Shown: one piece after another, positions 33,640 to 42,741 of the stretch | Numbering within the stretch: the first letter of the stretch is position 1 | Layout: every line of letters begins with the position of its first letter | Assembly (NCBI RefSeq): GCF_002575655.3 | Contig: NC_053040.3 | Location: forward strand, 361,334,267 to 361,398,266 | Source: Aegilops tauschii subsp. strangulata | Lineage: Eukaryota > Streptophyta > Magnoliopsida > Poales > Poaceae | Direction: 5' to 3' | DNA length: 64,000 nt | The notes under the pieces: generated by a model | Database searches by the model: none | What the model was told of the DNA's origin: nothing | The model's input: only the letters and a program-made list of their open reading frames with translations | Translations under genes and position numbers: made by a program

Positions 33640-34070
33640 CAGCAATTTCAACCATCCTTTGGTGTGGAGGAATATCATAGGAACTCTATATGATATGATT
33701 TTTATAGGATTTTTTTCCTTTAGAGCCAATTGGTTCATAGGAATAGATTCATATACTCCACATTTCAAAGGAAATAAACATGATATCATTTCTATAGCTT
33801 TAGAGCCACTTGGTTCATATGAATGGATTCCTATACTCCCATAACTTGAAAGGAAAATAAACATTAGCGTATATTCAATAGAAAAGTTCCTATGATATGA
33901 ACCAAATTGCATCTCTTTTCTAATCCCTCTTCATAGGAATTGAGATACATGTCATCTCTAGATTCAATAGAAAAGTTCCTATGATGTGAACCAAATGGCA
34001 TCTCTTTTCCAATCCCTACTCATAGGAATTGAGATACTCCATGTCATATCTTTCCCTACAACTTCCATGT
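33640..34070. repeat. 'TTGGTTCATAGGAAT' repeat family, duplicated internally
   Basis: GATTCAATAGAAAAGTTCC-TATGAT(A/G)TGAACCAAA-TGCATCTCTTTT occurs twice (about 33870 and 33961). Inverted-sense GGTTCATA(G/T)GAAT(A/G)GATTC occurs at 33733 and 33812. Direct and inverted copies of one motif suggest a small DNA element with long inverted arms. Confidence 0.6.
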
Positions 34071-34990
34071 ATACATCTTCTATTCCTAAATAGCTAGTAC
34101 AACCCACTAGTAGCTTTTTTCCAAGACATGCAACTATGGCACAAGAACTATATAGTGTGCGAATAACTTGAAAGATGGTCACTGGATGAAGCTAATCCGA
34201 CAGTGCAGAGATGGCAAATCCGAGCACTACTGGCCGTTGGATATCATCAACATTCCACCAGATTTGCCACATGTACAATTTAGAAGACTCCATGGTTGAA
34301 CTTAAGCATAATGCACAAACCTCAAAACACAAGCACTTCTCATTTGTTCTAGAATCTTTCGTATCATAATTGATTTATTTTTTCTAAATGAATTGCCATT
34401 ATTTGTTTTTTACTTTATGCTTTACAATGCACAACCCCATGAATCTTAACATTTTTATAAAACTAATTGATTTTGAATGAGATGAACTATAAGAACTAAA
34501 CGAACATCTACATCATGCATATATGACTCAAAGCTTTACATGCTATAGTGTGTATTTATTCATAATTTGGTTTCGAAATCTCATGCGTTCAATGCATGTG
34601 TACCTTACTAGTTTTGAGTAGAGTAGCAAATTTCACGCGGCCCCGGGTATATCAAAATGCAGGGCCCATGCATCATTGCCTTTCGGTCGAACCTACGTCC
34701 ACAATTTTTTGTACGTACTATATCTCCACTGGTCCCCGAACCCAAAATGCTGCCTCGTTCCCCTAAAACCAAGCGGCCCACACATATTTAAGGCGTCGAC
34801 TCAAACTCAATCCCTCTCCCGTTTACTACGACGTGGCCCCACACGCCGTAGTAGTACTCCTACAAACCCTACCGCCGCACGCGTCATAGGTTTTCTTCAA
34901 GAGGACGAGGGAGAAGCCGATTTGTAGTGGAGGCGCTTTAAAAAAATGATCTATAGTGGAGACCCCTACCCTAGGGTGCCCTAGGTAGCT
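34071..34990. other. AT-rich spacer, nothing recognised
   Basis: 34200-34620 is AT-rich without repeats I can name. 34640-34990 is more GC-balanced and resembles a degraded 5'UTR or gene flank, with no usable frame. Confidence 0.45.
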
Positions 34991-35034
34991 GCCGCACGCA
35001 TAATTGGTTTTCTCTTTTCTTTATGCTCTTCCGC

Positions 35035-35960
35035 CCTAGAGTGAAATGATGGTTCCTTCGTCCGTCCAGCTTAATGCGGGAAAGGTGGGGCTTTGTGATT
35101 TGACCGCTCATCGCTCATTTTCTACTACTGCGGCGCTACGACCCGGGTGCCTCCAATTCCAACTGCTGCTCCAAACTATAATTTGGTGCAGCGCACGTGG
35201 AACAAGACGGTGGATGAGCCACATGTCGGCCAAAGGGGTCCTGTTATGTGTGTCGCCATTTCATATGCGGACTGACCCTACTTGAGTCGCTACGCCAACA
35301 CGATAGGTGCAGCCTACCACTTGGTTTTGCTCCTTGGTGAATCTCGACTATATTGATCTAAAAAGATACGTACTGAACTACCCTCTCCGTCTCGTTTTTT
35401 TAGGCGTCTCGGTTTATAGGGTATGCACGTAGTTCTAGGTCATCCATTTGACTAACTAAATATGAGTTACTATGTCACAAAAAGTATATCATTGGATTAT
35501 TAAGCGGATGTAGTTTCTAAACATATACTGTTCATCACATATATAGCCAGTTAAATTCTCAACCTAGAACGACATGCATGCCATGTAAACCGATACGGTG
35601 GAAGTATAGTAATAAAAATGAGGTGATTTTACCGAGCGATCGGCGGGGGAGCATGGCCTGTCATGTGGTCCCACATGTCATGATGTACCAAGGCAATGCG
35701 CGTGTCCCTCTTGAGGTAGAAGCAGTACTACGTGGTTTGAGATGATGGCGAACCGAAGTGTGAAATAATGGTTGCTTCGTCCGTCTGGGAAGGTGCGGCA
35801 TTGTGATTTGACATCTCATTGCTCATTACTACTACTACTGGGGCGGTACAACTGGGGTGCGTCCCCCCTGCTGTTCTGCACTGTTATTTGGTGCTTGACA
35901 TGTCGACCCGGTTGCTATATGTCCCACATGTCGGCGACAGGAAGTACAGAATTCATGAAA
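35035..35960. repeat. degenerate segmental duplication (offset ~720 bp)
   Basis: 35038-35240 and 35757-35945 share, in order, GTGAAAT(G/A)ATGGTT(C/G)CTTCGTCCGTC, GGGAAAGGTG/GGGAAGGTGC, TGTGATTTGAC, CTCAT(C/T)GCTCAT, TACTACT(G), GGGTGC, ATTTGGTGC and CACATGTCGGC. A MITE lies between the copies. Confidence 0.65.
35381..35604. mobile_element. Stowaway-like MITE, ~224 bp
   Basis: It is flanked by TA (35379-35380 and 35605-35606). The left arm with CTCGGTTTATAGGGTATGC and GTAGTTCTAGGTC mirrors the right arm, whose reverse complement holds ATCGGTTTACATGGCATGC and GTCGTTCTAGGTT. The left end CCCTCTCCGTCTCG is a degraded CTCCCTCCGTCTCG terminus. Confidence 0.75.
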
Positions 35961-36218
35961 GGGAGCGTCGACAGAGGAGTACAAGACACGGCTTGGGTTT
36001 TTGCTGCTTCGCGCGATCCATCGATACAAACCCGGACTAAAAAAGGCGAGGGCGGGTCTTTTCGCGCGCGGTAGGCAGGGGAGTTTGGCATAGTCTGTTC
36101 GAGGCAAGGAGGCAGGAGGGAAACAAGCAAATAAAGGTTGATCGACTTAGTTTTGGGAAAATCTGATTTTACGGAGTACGTACCCACTAGGGTTTATAGG
36201 GCTCATCTAAAAAACATT

Positions 36219-36534
36219 CGTTTTTCCGTTTTATAAGTCTCAATTCTACTACTAGTAGTAGTACCATCACATGTTGGATTTAGAGGTGCGTTAGATCACC
36301 CGATGCAAGCAGTGTCAAGAGAAATCTCACCAATGCATGTAGAAGTTCATGGAAATTTAGTGGTCATTCATGCATTCGTTCTAATTAATGCCTCGGTAAA
36401 CATAACTTCTTGAGAAAAACGAGCGTACTAATTACTTGTGCAAACTAGGAGTACGAAATTAATTCGACCACTCACCGTCTACCTTGGTTGTAGAGATTTT
36501 GAAATTGAGCCATAAACTGGAAAGGAGGGAGTAG
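36219..36534. mobile_element. degenerate Stowaway-like MITE
   Basis: The left arm has TTTTTCCGTTTTATAAGTCT-CAATT. The right arm is AATTGAGCCATAAACTGGAA-AGGAGGGAGTA, its imperfect reverse complement. A further terminal motif, AAATGGAGGGAGTACT at 36613-36628, belongs to a neighbouring fragment. Confidence 0.5.
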
Positions 36535-36699
36535 TAACTTTTGTCTCGATTACTATTTGTGGCCTTGTATAGATGCAAAATGTATTTTTCTATAGTGGCC
36601 TTGTATAAGTAAATGGAGGGAGTACTAAAGGACATATATATTCCAAACAATATGATAATCTCCCTAACCAAGGTAGTAGGGACGAGGAGTAAACGGAGG

Positions 36700-36880
36700 G
36701 AGTGGTAAAATTTTCTCCTTGTCCTGCGAGCCACCATGCGCATGGGCGAGGGAGTTGGCGTAAGGTGTACAGTAGTACTACTAGTAAGCAAGCTTCACCT
36801 CATCCTACGAGCCACCGCGCCCATGGGCGGGGGAGACGGCGTACTAAGCAAGCTTCTCCTCGTTCTACGAGTTGACGGGA
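36700..36880 (+). repeat. GAGCCACC-containing tandem repeat (2.5 units)
   Basis: Units begin TTCTCCTTGTCCTGCGAGCC (36713), TTCACCTCATCCTACGAGCC (36789) and TTCTCCTCGTTCTACGAG (36851). The first two also share CCCATGGGCG(A/G)GGGAG and GTA...AGCAAGC. Confidence 0.8.
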
Positions 36881-36899
36881 CACATCAAAAGTACTCCAG

Positions 36900-37204
36900 T
36901 GTATAGAGCCTTACCTCTAAGGTAGGCCCCACATGGTTTGCCTCTTTTTTAACATAACGCGTCAAGTCGCAATTTGTTTATTCACCCCGTGGTAGATGAT
37001 CCTCCCTCCACCAAGTGGACAACCAGTACATGGTCAAATTACCACCTGGGCTGCCTTTTCGTACAGAAATGAGCTCCACCGTGTACCCGCGCGGGTGTGG
37101 TTGGGAAAGAGACGAGAGTACGTGGGCCGTGCGTGCACCTCTTCTCTTCGTGCACGTCCCCCACCTACGTGGGTGTGTGTGAGAGATACAAACCTAGACA
37201 AATG
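36900..37204. other. flank with dispersed repeat copy B (37056-37145)
   Basis: No gene is seen. 37056-37145 carries the sequence block shared with 32967-33048. Confidence 0.5.
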
Positions 37205-37330
37205 GCTTGTGCGGAATAGCTACTCTTCATAAGCCATTGTAAGAGTGGACAAAATGGTGAAGGAGGAGATAGGGGAGCGGCGGAGGTGTGCGGTTCTTGG
37301 CCGGTGTTTGGCCTCGTTTAAATAGGAGAT
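37205..37330 (-). promoter_or_regulatory. orphan TATA promoter and 5'UTR
   Basis: Minus strand: CCTATTTAAACGAGG (37326-37312) is a good TATA box. A C-rich leader follows (CCGCACACCTCCGCCGCTCC, CTCCTCCTTCACC), then ACAATGGCTTATGAAGAGTAG, an ATG at 37237 followed by a stop after five codons. The upstream 300 bases are GC-balanced like a promoter. The gene body that should follow is missing; past the stop the sequence changes to the repeat shared with 33 kb. Confidence 0.5.
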
Positions 37331-37690
37331 TAAATAGACGGCGGACGGGAGGAGCTCGGTCGGCGTTGCGTTTAATGTCGTCCCGGTCATGAACGGACGT
37401 GTGTCCAGAGTGGGTTTCTCAGCTTCCACACGGGCGGGTTTCATGGAGGCGTTTGAATGCGGCAAGGAGGCGTGTTCAGCCGAGCGTGCAGCGAGTGGCA
37501 CCCTCGACTCTAACATAGGACACCGCGCCGTTCTTCCACTGACGTGTGGGCTCTTTGGGTACATGGCCTGCATGTCAGTGACCCAACGCAGGCAGCGCAC
37601 AGCAGAGGAACCTTTGGTGGGCCAGGGCGGTCAGAAGCGGGCATTTCATAAACCGATGATTGTTCATTGAGTGTGACATCATCCTTTTCA
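37331..37690 (-). other. upstream region of the orphan promoter
   Basis: Moderately GC-rich sequence with CCCACACGTCAGTGG and GACGACATTAAACGC words but no proven element. The minus-strand open frame across it is a chance frame in promoter DNA. Confidence 0.35.
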
Positions 37691-37799
37691 TTTAGATAAG
37701 CCTACTATGTTGATAGCACGTTCGATACATTGGGATTCATAAAGACCGCTGCAAACATCAATGTTTTGCTTATCACAGATAAGATTGATTAATACCCGT

Positions 37800-38090
37800 A
37801 ACAATCCATGTCCTTAACAAAGGGTGCATGCACGTATAGGTTGAGCGTGTGTCTTGCGTCATGTGTTGTGTGCATGCAGGCGTGCGAGTGTTGCATGCGT
37901 GCAAGGGTACATTTCAGTATTGCATGCATGTGTGCGTACGTGCGTGTGTTCGTGAGTGCATGTGTACGTGTCAGTGTTGCACGCCTGCATGCATGCGTGT
38001 GTTCGTTATGTGTACATGTCAGTGTTGCACGCATGCATGTGTGCGTGTCTTGCGTGCGTGCATGTGTACGTGCGGGCTGAGGCTACACGT
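37800..38090. repeat. imperfect (TG)n/TGCATGCG simple-sequence region
   Basis: About 290 bases are dominated by TGTG, TGCATG, GCGTG and TACGTG, including repeated TGTCAGTGTTGCACGC (37968, 38018). Alternating purine-pyrimidine DNA of this sort can form Z-DNA. Cys-rich open frames here are artefacts. Confidence 0.8.
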
Positions 38091-38099
38091 CAGTCGACT

Positions 38100-38407
38100 G
38101 ACTTTTTCATCTCTGGTCATTAGATTTTCCAGCCGTTGGATACGAAATCAAGGGCCGCCAGCCACCACCGACCGAACCGCCGGCTCCCGCCGCCCGCGGC
38201 CGGCCCGCGCCGCCATGTCGCCCCGCCCGCCCCGAAACCACTCCCAACCGCCGGTCCACCGCTGCACCGGCCATCCCTCTAGGCCCCCCGCGCCGAGCTT
38301 TTTCTCTGGCGATCCCCACCCCACCGCCCAATCAGCGCGCCCCCACCGCCGGCGACTGCCAACCAGAGGTCTCACGACTTCGAGTACCCACCGACCACTA
38401 ATTTATT
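38100..38407. other. GC-rich block
   Basis: CpG-rich CCGCCGGC-type sequence with frames on both strands that lack any known motif. It could be a decayed 5' gene end. Confidence 0.4.
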
Positions 38408-39340
38408 ACCATTTCTGTCCTTCATATACGCGCTGAAGGGTGGGCCCTATGGTAATGTGCGCTGCTAAATGTGGATCGTTTGACTGGTCAATTGATCGTG
38501 TCATCAACAAATTACGGAGCTATGTGGTGAGCCAGTGACCGTATGATCACCCTAAAATGTATTTTATTAACACAGTACAGACTTAAACTACCATTTCTTT
38601 CATTCATATACGGGCTGATAGGTGGGCCCCACGGTTACGCGCCCCGATGGTGCAACACTAGTTGCGCCACGTGGAATGTTTGACTGGTCAATTGATTGTG
38701 TCATCAACAAAATACGGAGTTGTACGGGTGAGCCAGTGACTGTATAATCATGACATGTATTTTTTTAACACGGTACAGACGCAAGGGCTCATATATACGC
38801 GCAAGCACTCACCGCTATAAGCGCACACACGCAGACACTACCCCTATGAGCACCTTCGAGAGAGTGAGCCAGCATATGATCTAGAGATTTTAGGAAGTCA
38901 CCATAGGTGCCTCGTAGTCGAGTGGAACGTCTCCTCCCATTGAACACACATCGCCGGAAAATACTGAAATTAACCCAGGATATATGCGAGCACCGGGACT
39001 TTAACCCTGGTGGGCTCGAGAAACCACTGTCCTCCTAACCATCTAACCACATGTTGGTTAGCATGACAAAATGTATGTGGTGACCGTGATGAGCTTATTC
39101 TGAAGTCCAGTGGCCATATCGTGCTTTTGCTTCAAATACAATGACCGTAAGTGTCGTCAACAAAATACGGAGCACGCATCAAATGCAAAGTCCGTCAGTG
39201 TCATCAAGAAAATACGGAGACGTATCGTGAGCTAGATACCGTATGATCACCACGGGAATGTATACGGTGATCATAATGAGCATATTCTGAAGTCCAGTGA
39301 CCGTATAGTGCTTTAGCTTCAAATACAGTGACCGTCACGC
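38408..39340. repeat. diverged tandem duplications (~180-bp units)
   Basis: The unit with ACCATTTCT, ATATACG(C/G)GCTGA, TTTGACTGGTCAATTGAT, GTGTCATCAACAAA and GTGAGCCAGTGAC occurs at 38408 and 38590. Parts recur at 39150-39250. A second unit with TATTCTGAAGTCCAGTG and TTCAAATACA(A/G)TGACCGT occurs at about 39097 and 39280. The SINE at 38761-39061 splits the array. Confidence 0.7.
38761..39061 (-). mobile_element. Au-like tRNA-derived SINE
   Basis: On the minus strand the element starts with an A-box-like TGGTTAGATGGTTAGGAGG and a B-box-like GGTTAAAGTCCC. It continues through ACTTCCTAAAATCTCTAGAT and ends CTGTACCGTGTT followed by an A7 tail. CATGACA flanks both sides (38749-38755 and 39062-39068), the likely target duplication. 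The overall structure and 3' end fit the Au SINE of Triticeae. Confidence 0.72.
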
Positions 39341-39619
39341 GTGAATGTGTCGTGGGCATGCATACTTTTAGAGGGCCGAGAGATAGTTTGTGTGCGTACG
39401 TGAAAGTGGTGTAGAAAGAGGGGATGTCCGATGGAGACAAGGAGAGATATGCCCTTCGTTTCTCTTTCCCGTGATTAATATTTTAGGAGAATATATAAAC
39501 ATTCACAATGCAGAACAAATATTTTTGGATGCACCATGCAATTAACTTTCATGTATAACATTGTACTATTGTATATGCTTATTTTCTTAGTGGCCGATTG
39601 CGCGTGTGGTGTGGTGGGC
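39341..39619. other. unassigned sequence
   Basis: No gene, repeat unit or element end is recognisable here. Confidence 0.4.
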
Positions 39620-40050
39620 ACATCATTTCTAGTTGTGGTGGGTCAACATGAGGACTCATGGGTCGGTTCCATCCTGCGCCACATAGGTTGGATCGAGACG
39701 CGTTATATGAAGACACATGTGGAGTACTCGGCGTACAACACGAAGCTAGCTACCAGAGTCGCGGAGGACTCTATCCCCACTGGTGATAAGCCGACTATAT
39801 ATGATTTGTAACCCTAGGCCCCCAGTATGTTATAGAAGCTTGGGGGCTAGTTCATCGATAGTATACACACACGCACAATGCCAGGTGTTCACGTGTACTT
39901 TGTACACACCCCTATCACTAATATACAGTACCAGGAGTAGGCTTTTTCCTCAACTGCAAAGGTCCGAACTAGGGTAAAACTTTGCCTCATATTACCATCC
40001 AGCCTAACAGTCAGGGATATCCTACCGAATGATATGATGGAATCATATCT
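39620..40050 (+). repeat. old LTR remnant related to the 9289 element's LTR
   Basis: 39808-40010 follows the LTR at 9465-9660 in order: AACCCTAGGCC, GT(G/A)TGTTATA, GGCTAGT, GTGTACTTTGTACACACCC, GGGTAAAA and TTACC. GACTCATGGGTCGGTTC at 39653 echoes ACTCATGGGCTAGTTCGG. Ends and target duplication are eroded. Confidence 0.5.
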
Positions 40051-40079
40051 GCCAACTACTAAGACAAAGGTGTGTCTGG

Positions 40080-40400
40080 GGGGGCAATGTGTGCGAGAGA
40101 GGCCTAAAGATAATGTGTGTGCGGGAGACACGTAGGCACATATATGTGCGTATAGAGGGCTAGTAGAGACCGTGCATGTGTATATATCCATGTGAGAGAA
40201 ATAGTGTAAAGAGTGGTACATAGTAGTCAGAAAGAGAGAGAGAGAGAGAGAGAGATACAGAGGGAGAGCATGTGCGTGAGACTCCCCGACACCCCGAGAG
40301 AGATTGTGAGCATGTGTGAAAGAGAAATGCCGATGCATCTAAAGTGTGTGCACTTATGCGGTAGATAGAGAGATATATAGCGCGTTTGTGAGAACGGGCT
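40080..40400. repeat. GA/GT-rich simple sequence
   Basis: It includes (GA)n at 40231-40255 and many GTGTGCG and GAGAGA words. No gene. Confidence 0.8.
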
Positions 40401-41140
40401 GAGGCATAGTGCATCTACGTGTAAAAGGCGGTTCTACGCATTAAATTAAAATATAAATGGCATTATTATTTTTGGATGAGATCATGAATTTTGCAAATTG
40501 CGTATGGACGAAAATTGGTCTATCAGACACCCATACTCTATTGATGTGTTTATTTCATATTATCGATCCATAGAGTGAGAGCGGTTTGAAATATAGGCAA
40601 TGGATGCTTTTGCAATTCGTATATAAACATTAATTAGTGCACTCCATGTTGTTAGTGTGAAGCACTTTATACATTTGTCACTTGCATGGATACATTCCAA
40701 ATTGCTAGCTACGAAATAGAATACATGTCGAATTCAACATAAAGGGGGTTTCGAAGATTCGAATTCATAGGAAGTGCATTCATCTATTTGAACCCGAGAT
40801 AATGGCATTTGTAAATCAGATGTAAAAGGGGGCATCAATCTTTGTTGTGCGTTTGAACATGCTATATTTATTGATATGCATGTGTAACTTTTTTTTTGCA
40901 ACCTAGGAGATTATATCTGGAACCATGCATGAACTGAGGTAAGTTGCATATTTTTAATATATACTCGTGTACAATGTATATTCAAATGTACCCCCTCCAT
41001 TCCAAAATAATCGTAGCTTTAGGATTTTCAAGAGTAAAGATTTGTGAAGTTTGACAAATCCTGAAAGTTCAATTCGAGAGAACCGAAAATGTTAATGCTT
41101 CTGCTCCCAAATATTGAACGAAGCGCCAAATAGGCCTCTG
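40401..41140. other. AT-rich spacer with a MITE end
   Basis: CCCCCTCCATTCCAAAATAA at 40990 is a Stowaway-like terminus without a visible partner. The rest is AT-rich and unassigned. Confidence 0.5.
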
Positions 41141-42352
41141 GCCACCCGAAACCGCGCGAGACTAATGTTTGTTGGTAGGAAATTACTGTCCTGACTCTGG
41201 CCCGTGTAGCCTATCGGCCCGATGTCCAAATGTCTAAACCGGGGTAGGTTTGTAACTTCACCAAGACGCCAGTCTCAACCGCCTCCGAGAAGCATTCATA
41301 TGCCGTGGGCGCCTAAACACCCATGCGCTCGGCCGAAATCTATCCCGCCCACATTTGGGACACCTGAGATTACTGTCCTACCCCCAATATGCAATATGTC
41401 CGAAATTTTAGATGGGGGCAAAGTTTGTAACTTTCCCCAAATTTCAAACAAGCGCGTCCCAAACCGAAACATTGTTCCCCCTTAGTGGGACGCCTCCCTC
41501 CGTTTCCCCATTCATACTCGTGGGCGCCAAAACACCCTCTCCACCAGCCGCGAAACCCCAGCCTCCTCCGTCCTCCACCCCATAGCGCCCAATCCACCGC
41601 CGCCCTCCTCCATCACGCCGGAGCCGGTACCCCGACGTCGTCGTCCAACACAACCGCAACCTCAACGCCCTCAAGGACTTAGCAGCTGAAGCCGAGGTAG
41701 AGCTGCCTCCATGACACCGACGCTGATGTGCGCCATACCAGAACCACTCCGACCACACCGTCCTGCGCCTCACTACTGCCGCTCCACTGTCGCCACCGTC
41801 CACCGCACCGGAGTTGTTCCCTCTACGTCATTGTTCGCCACCTCGGATCTGGTTCCCCGCCGCCGACAGACGGCCACCGCACCACACTCAACAACTTGGC
41901 CATGGGTTCGTCCAAGGCTCCACCGTCCTCCACAACTTCTCGTTTCCAGCGAACCACAAGAAGATCGTTGGAAAAATAGAAGGAGGACACAGCACTGCCA
42001 GCAGAAAGAGTTACTCCTCTTCCCTTATTCGTGCAAACCTTACGTCTATGCTCACACCGTATTCATCCCACGAAAGAAACTAGTTCAGTGCTTCTTACTG
42101 CATCTTCTTCGTGATACTAAATACACAAGGTTTCCTCCCTTTACTGTTTCACCTTTGCTAGAGGTCAGTAGCCCGCCTGGATTTCAATTCAGGGTCAGTC
42201 GAACCACAATTAAAAGAAGCAGCACCCGCTTAGGCGCGCGGAGCACCTAGTCCGCATGTTCATCGAGGAAGCGGTGCATCGGTGTCTATCATAGGGGTGT
42301 GGGGCGCAGAAGCTGCTTGCGCCCGATCTGGAGGTCGGCGGGGTTTGAATGG
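41141..42352 (+). promoter_or_regulatory. upstream region of the Ptta/En/Spm-type gene
   Basis: This is proline/arginine-coding-like GC-rich sequence with two related blocks sharing GTTTGTAACTT and CGTGGGCGCC (41247-41317 and 41416-41530). The plus-strand frame at 41711-42250 shows biased composition and no known motif, and it ends before the gene. It may be promoter plus untranslated exon. A few GGCC words (41135, 41200) could be the worn left subterminal zone. Confidence 0.35.
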
Positions 42353-42741
42353 ATGGCCGGGGGCGGTGCCAAGCACGGCGGTGCGGTGAGGTCGAGGGGA
42401 GGGCGCAGGCAGGGGACTGGGCCGGTGGTCGCTGCCGTTTCGAGGAGGATTGTCAACACTGACTGGCTGGAGGTAGATGAAGGCGATCTGCCCGTTCTTT
42501 GTACATTGGACGGTGCAGAAAAATGGACTGGCCTATTTTTTCAGTCGAATGTTATTTTCATAGAATCCTGTAGTAATTTAGTGTGCCATGCATGTTGTAG
42601 AGCTATCATATGTCTCCCGTCATTTATTTCTCACCGACCTGCTATCTGCTACCTTTACACTATACTAATTGTGCACACACTTCACCCATACTCACACTAT
42701 TGTTTTTTATGCATGGGTATTTCAGACTCTGACGCAGTGTT

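Noticed and set aside
37849..38436. 195-codon Cys/Val-rich frame
   Set aside because: It lies in TG/TGCATG simple sequence and runs into a GC-rich block. Composition explains it.
38761..39061. A genuine tRNA gene
   Set aside because: A- and B-box-like words are present, but there is no cloverleaf and the unit continues 230 bases to an A tail with flanking repeats, as a SINE does.
41711..42250. 179-codon frame upstream of the transposase gene
   Set aside because: It is Pro/Arg/Thr-biased in GC-rich leader-like DNA, with no recognisable domain and no splice link to the next exon.
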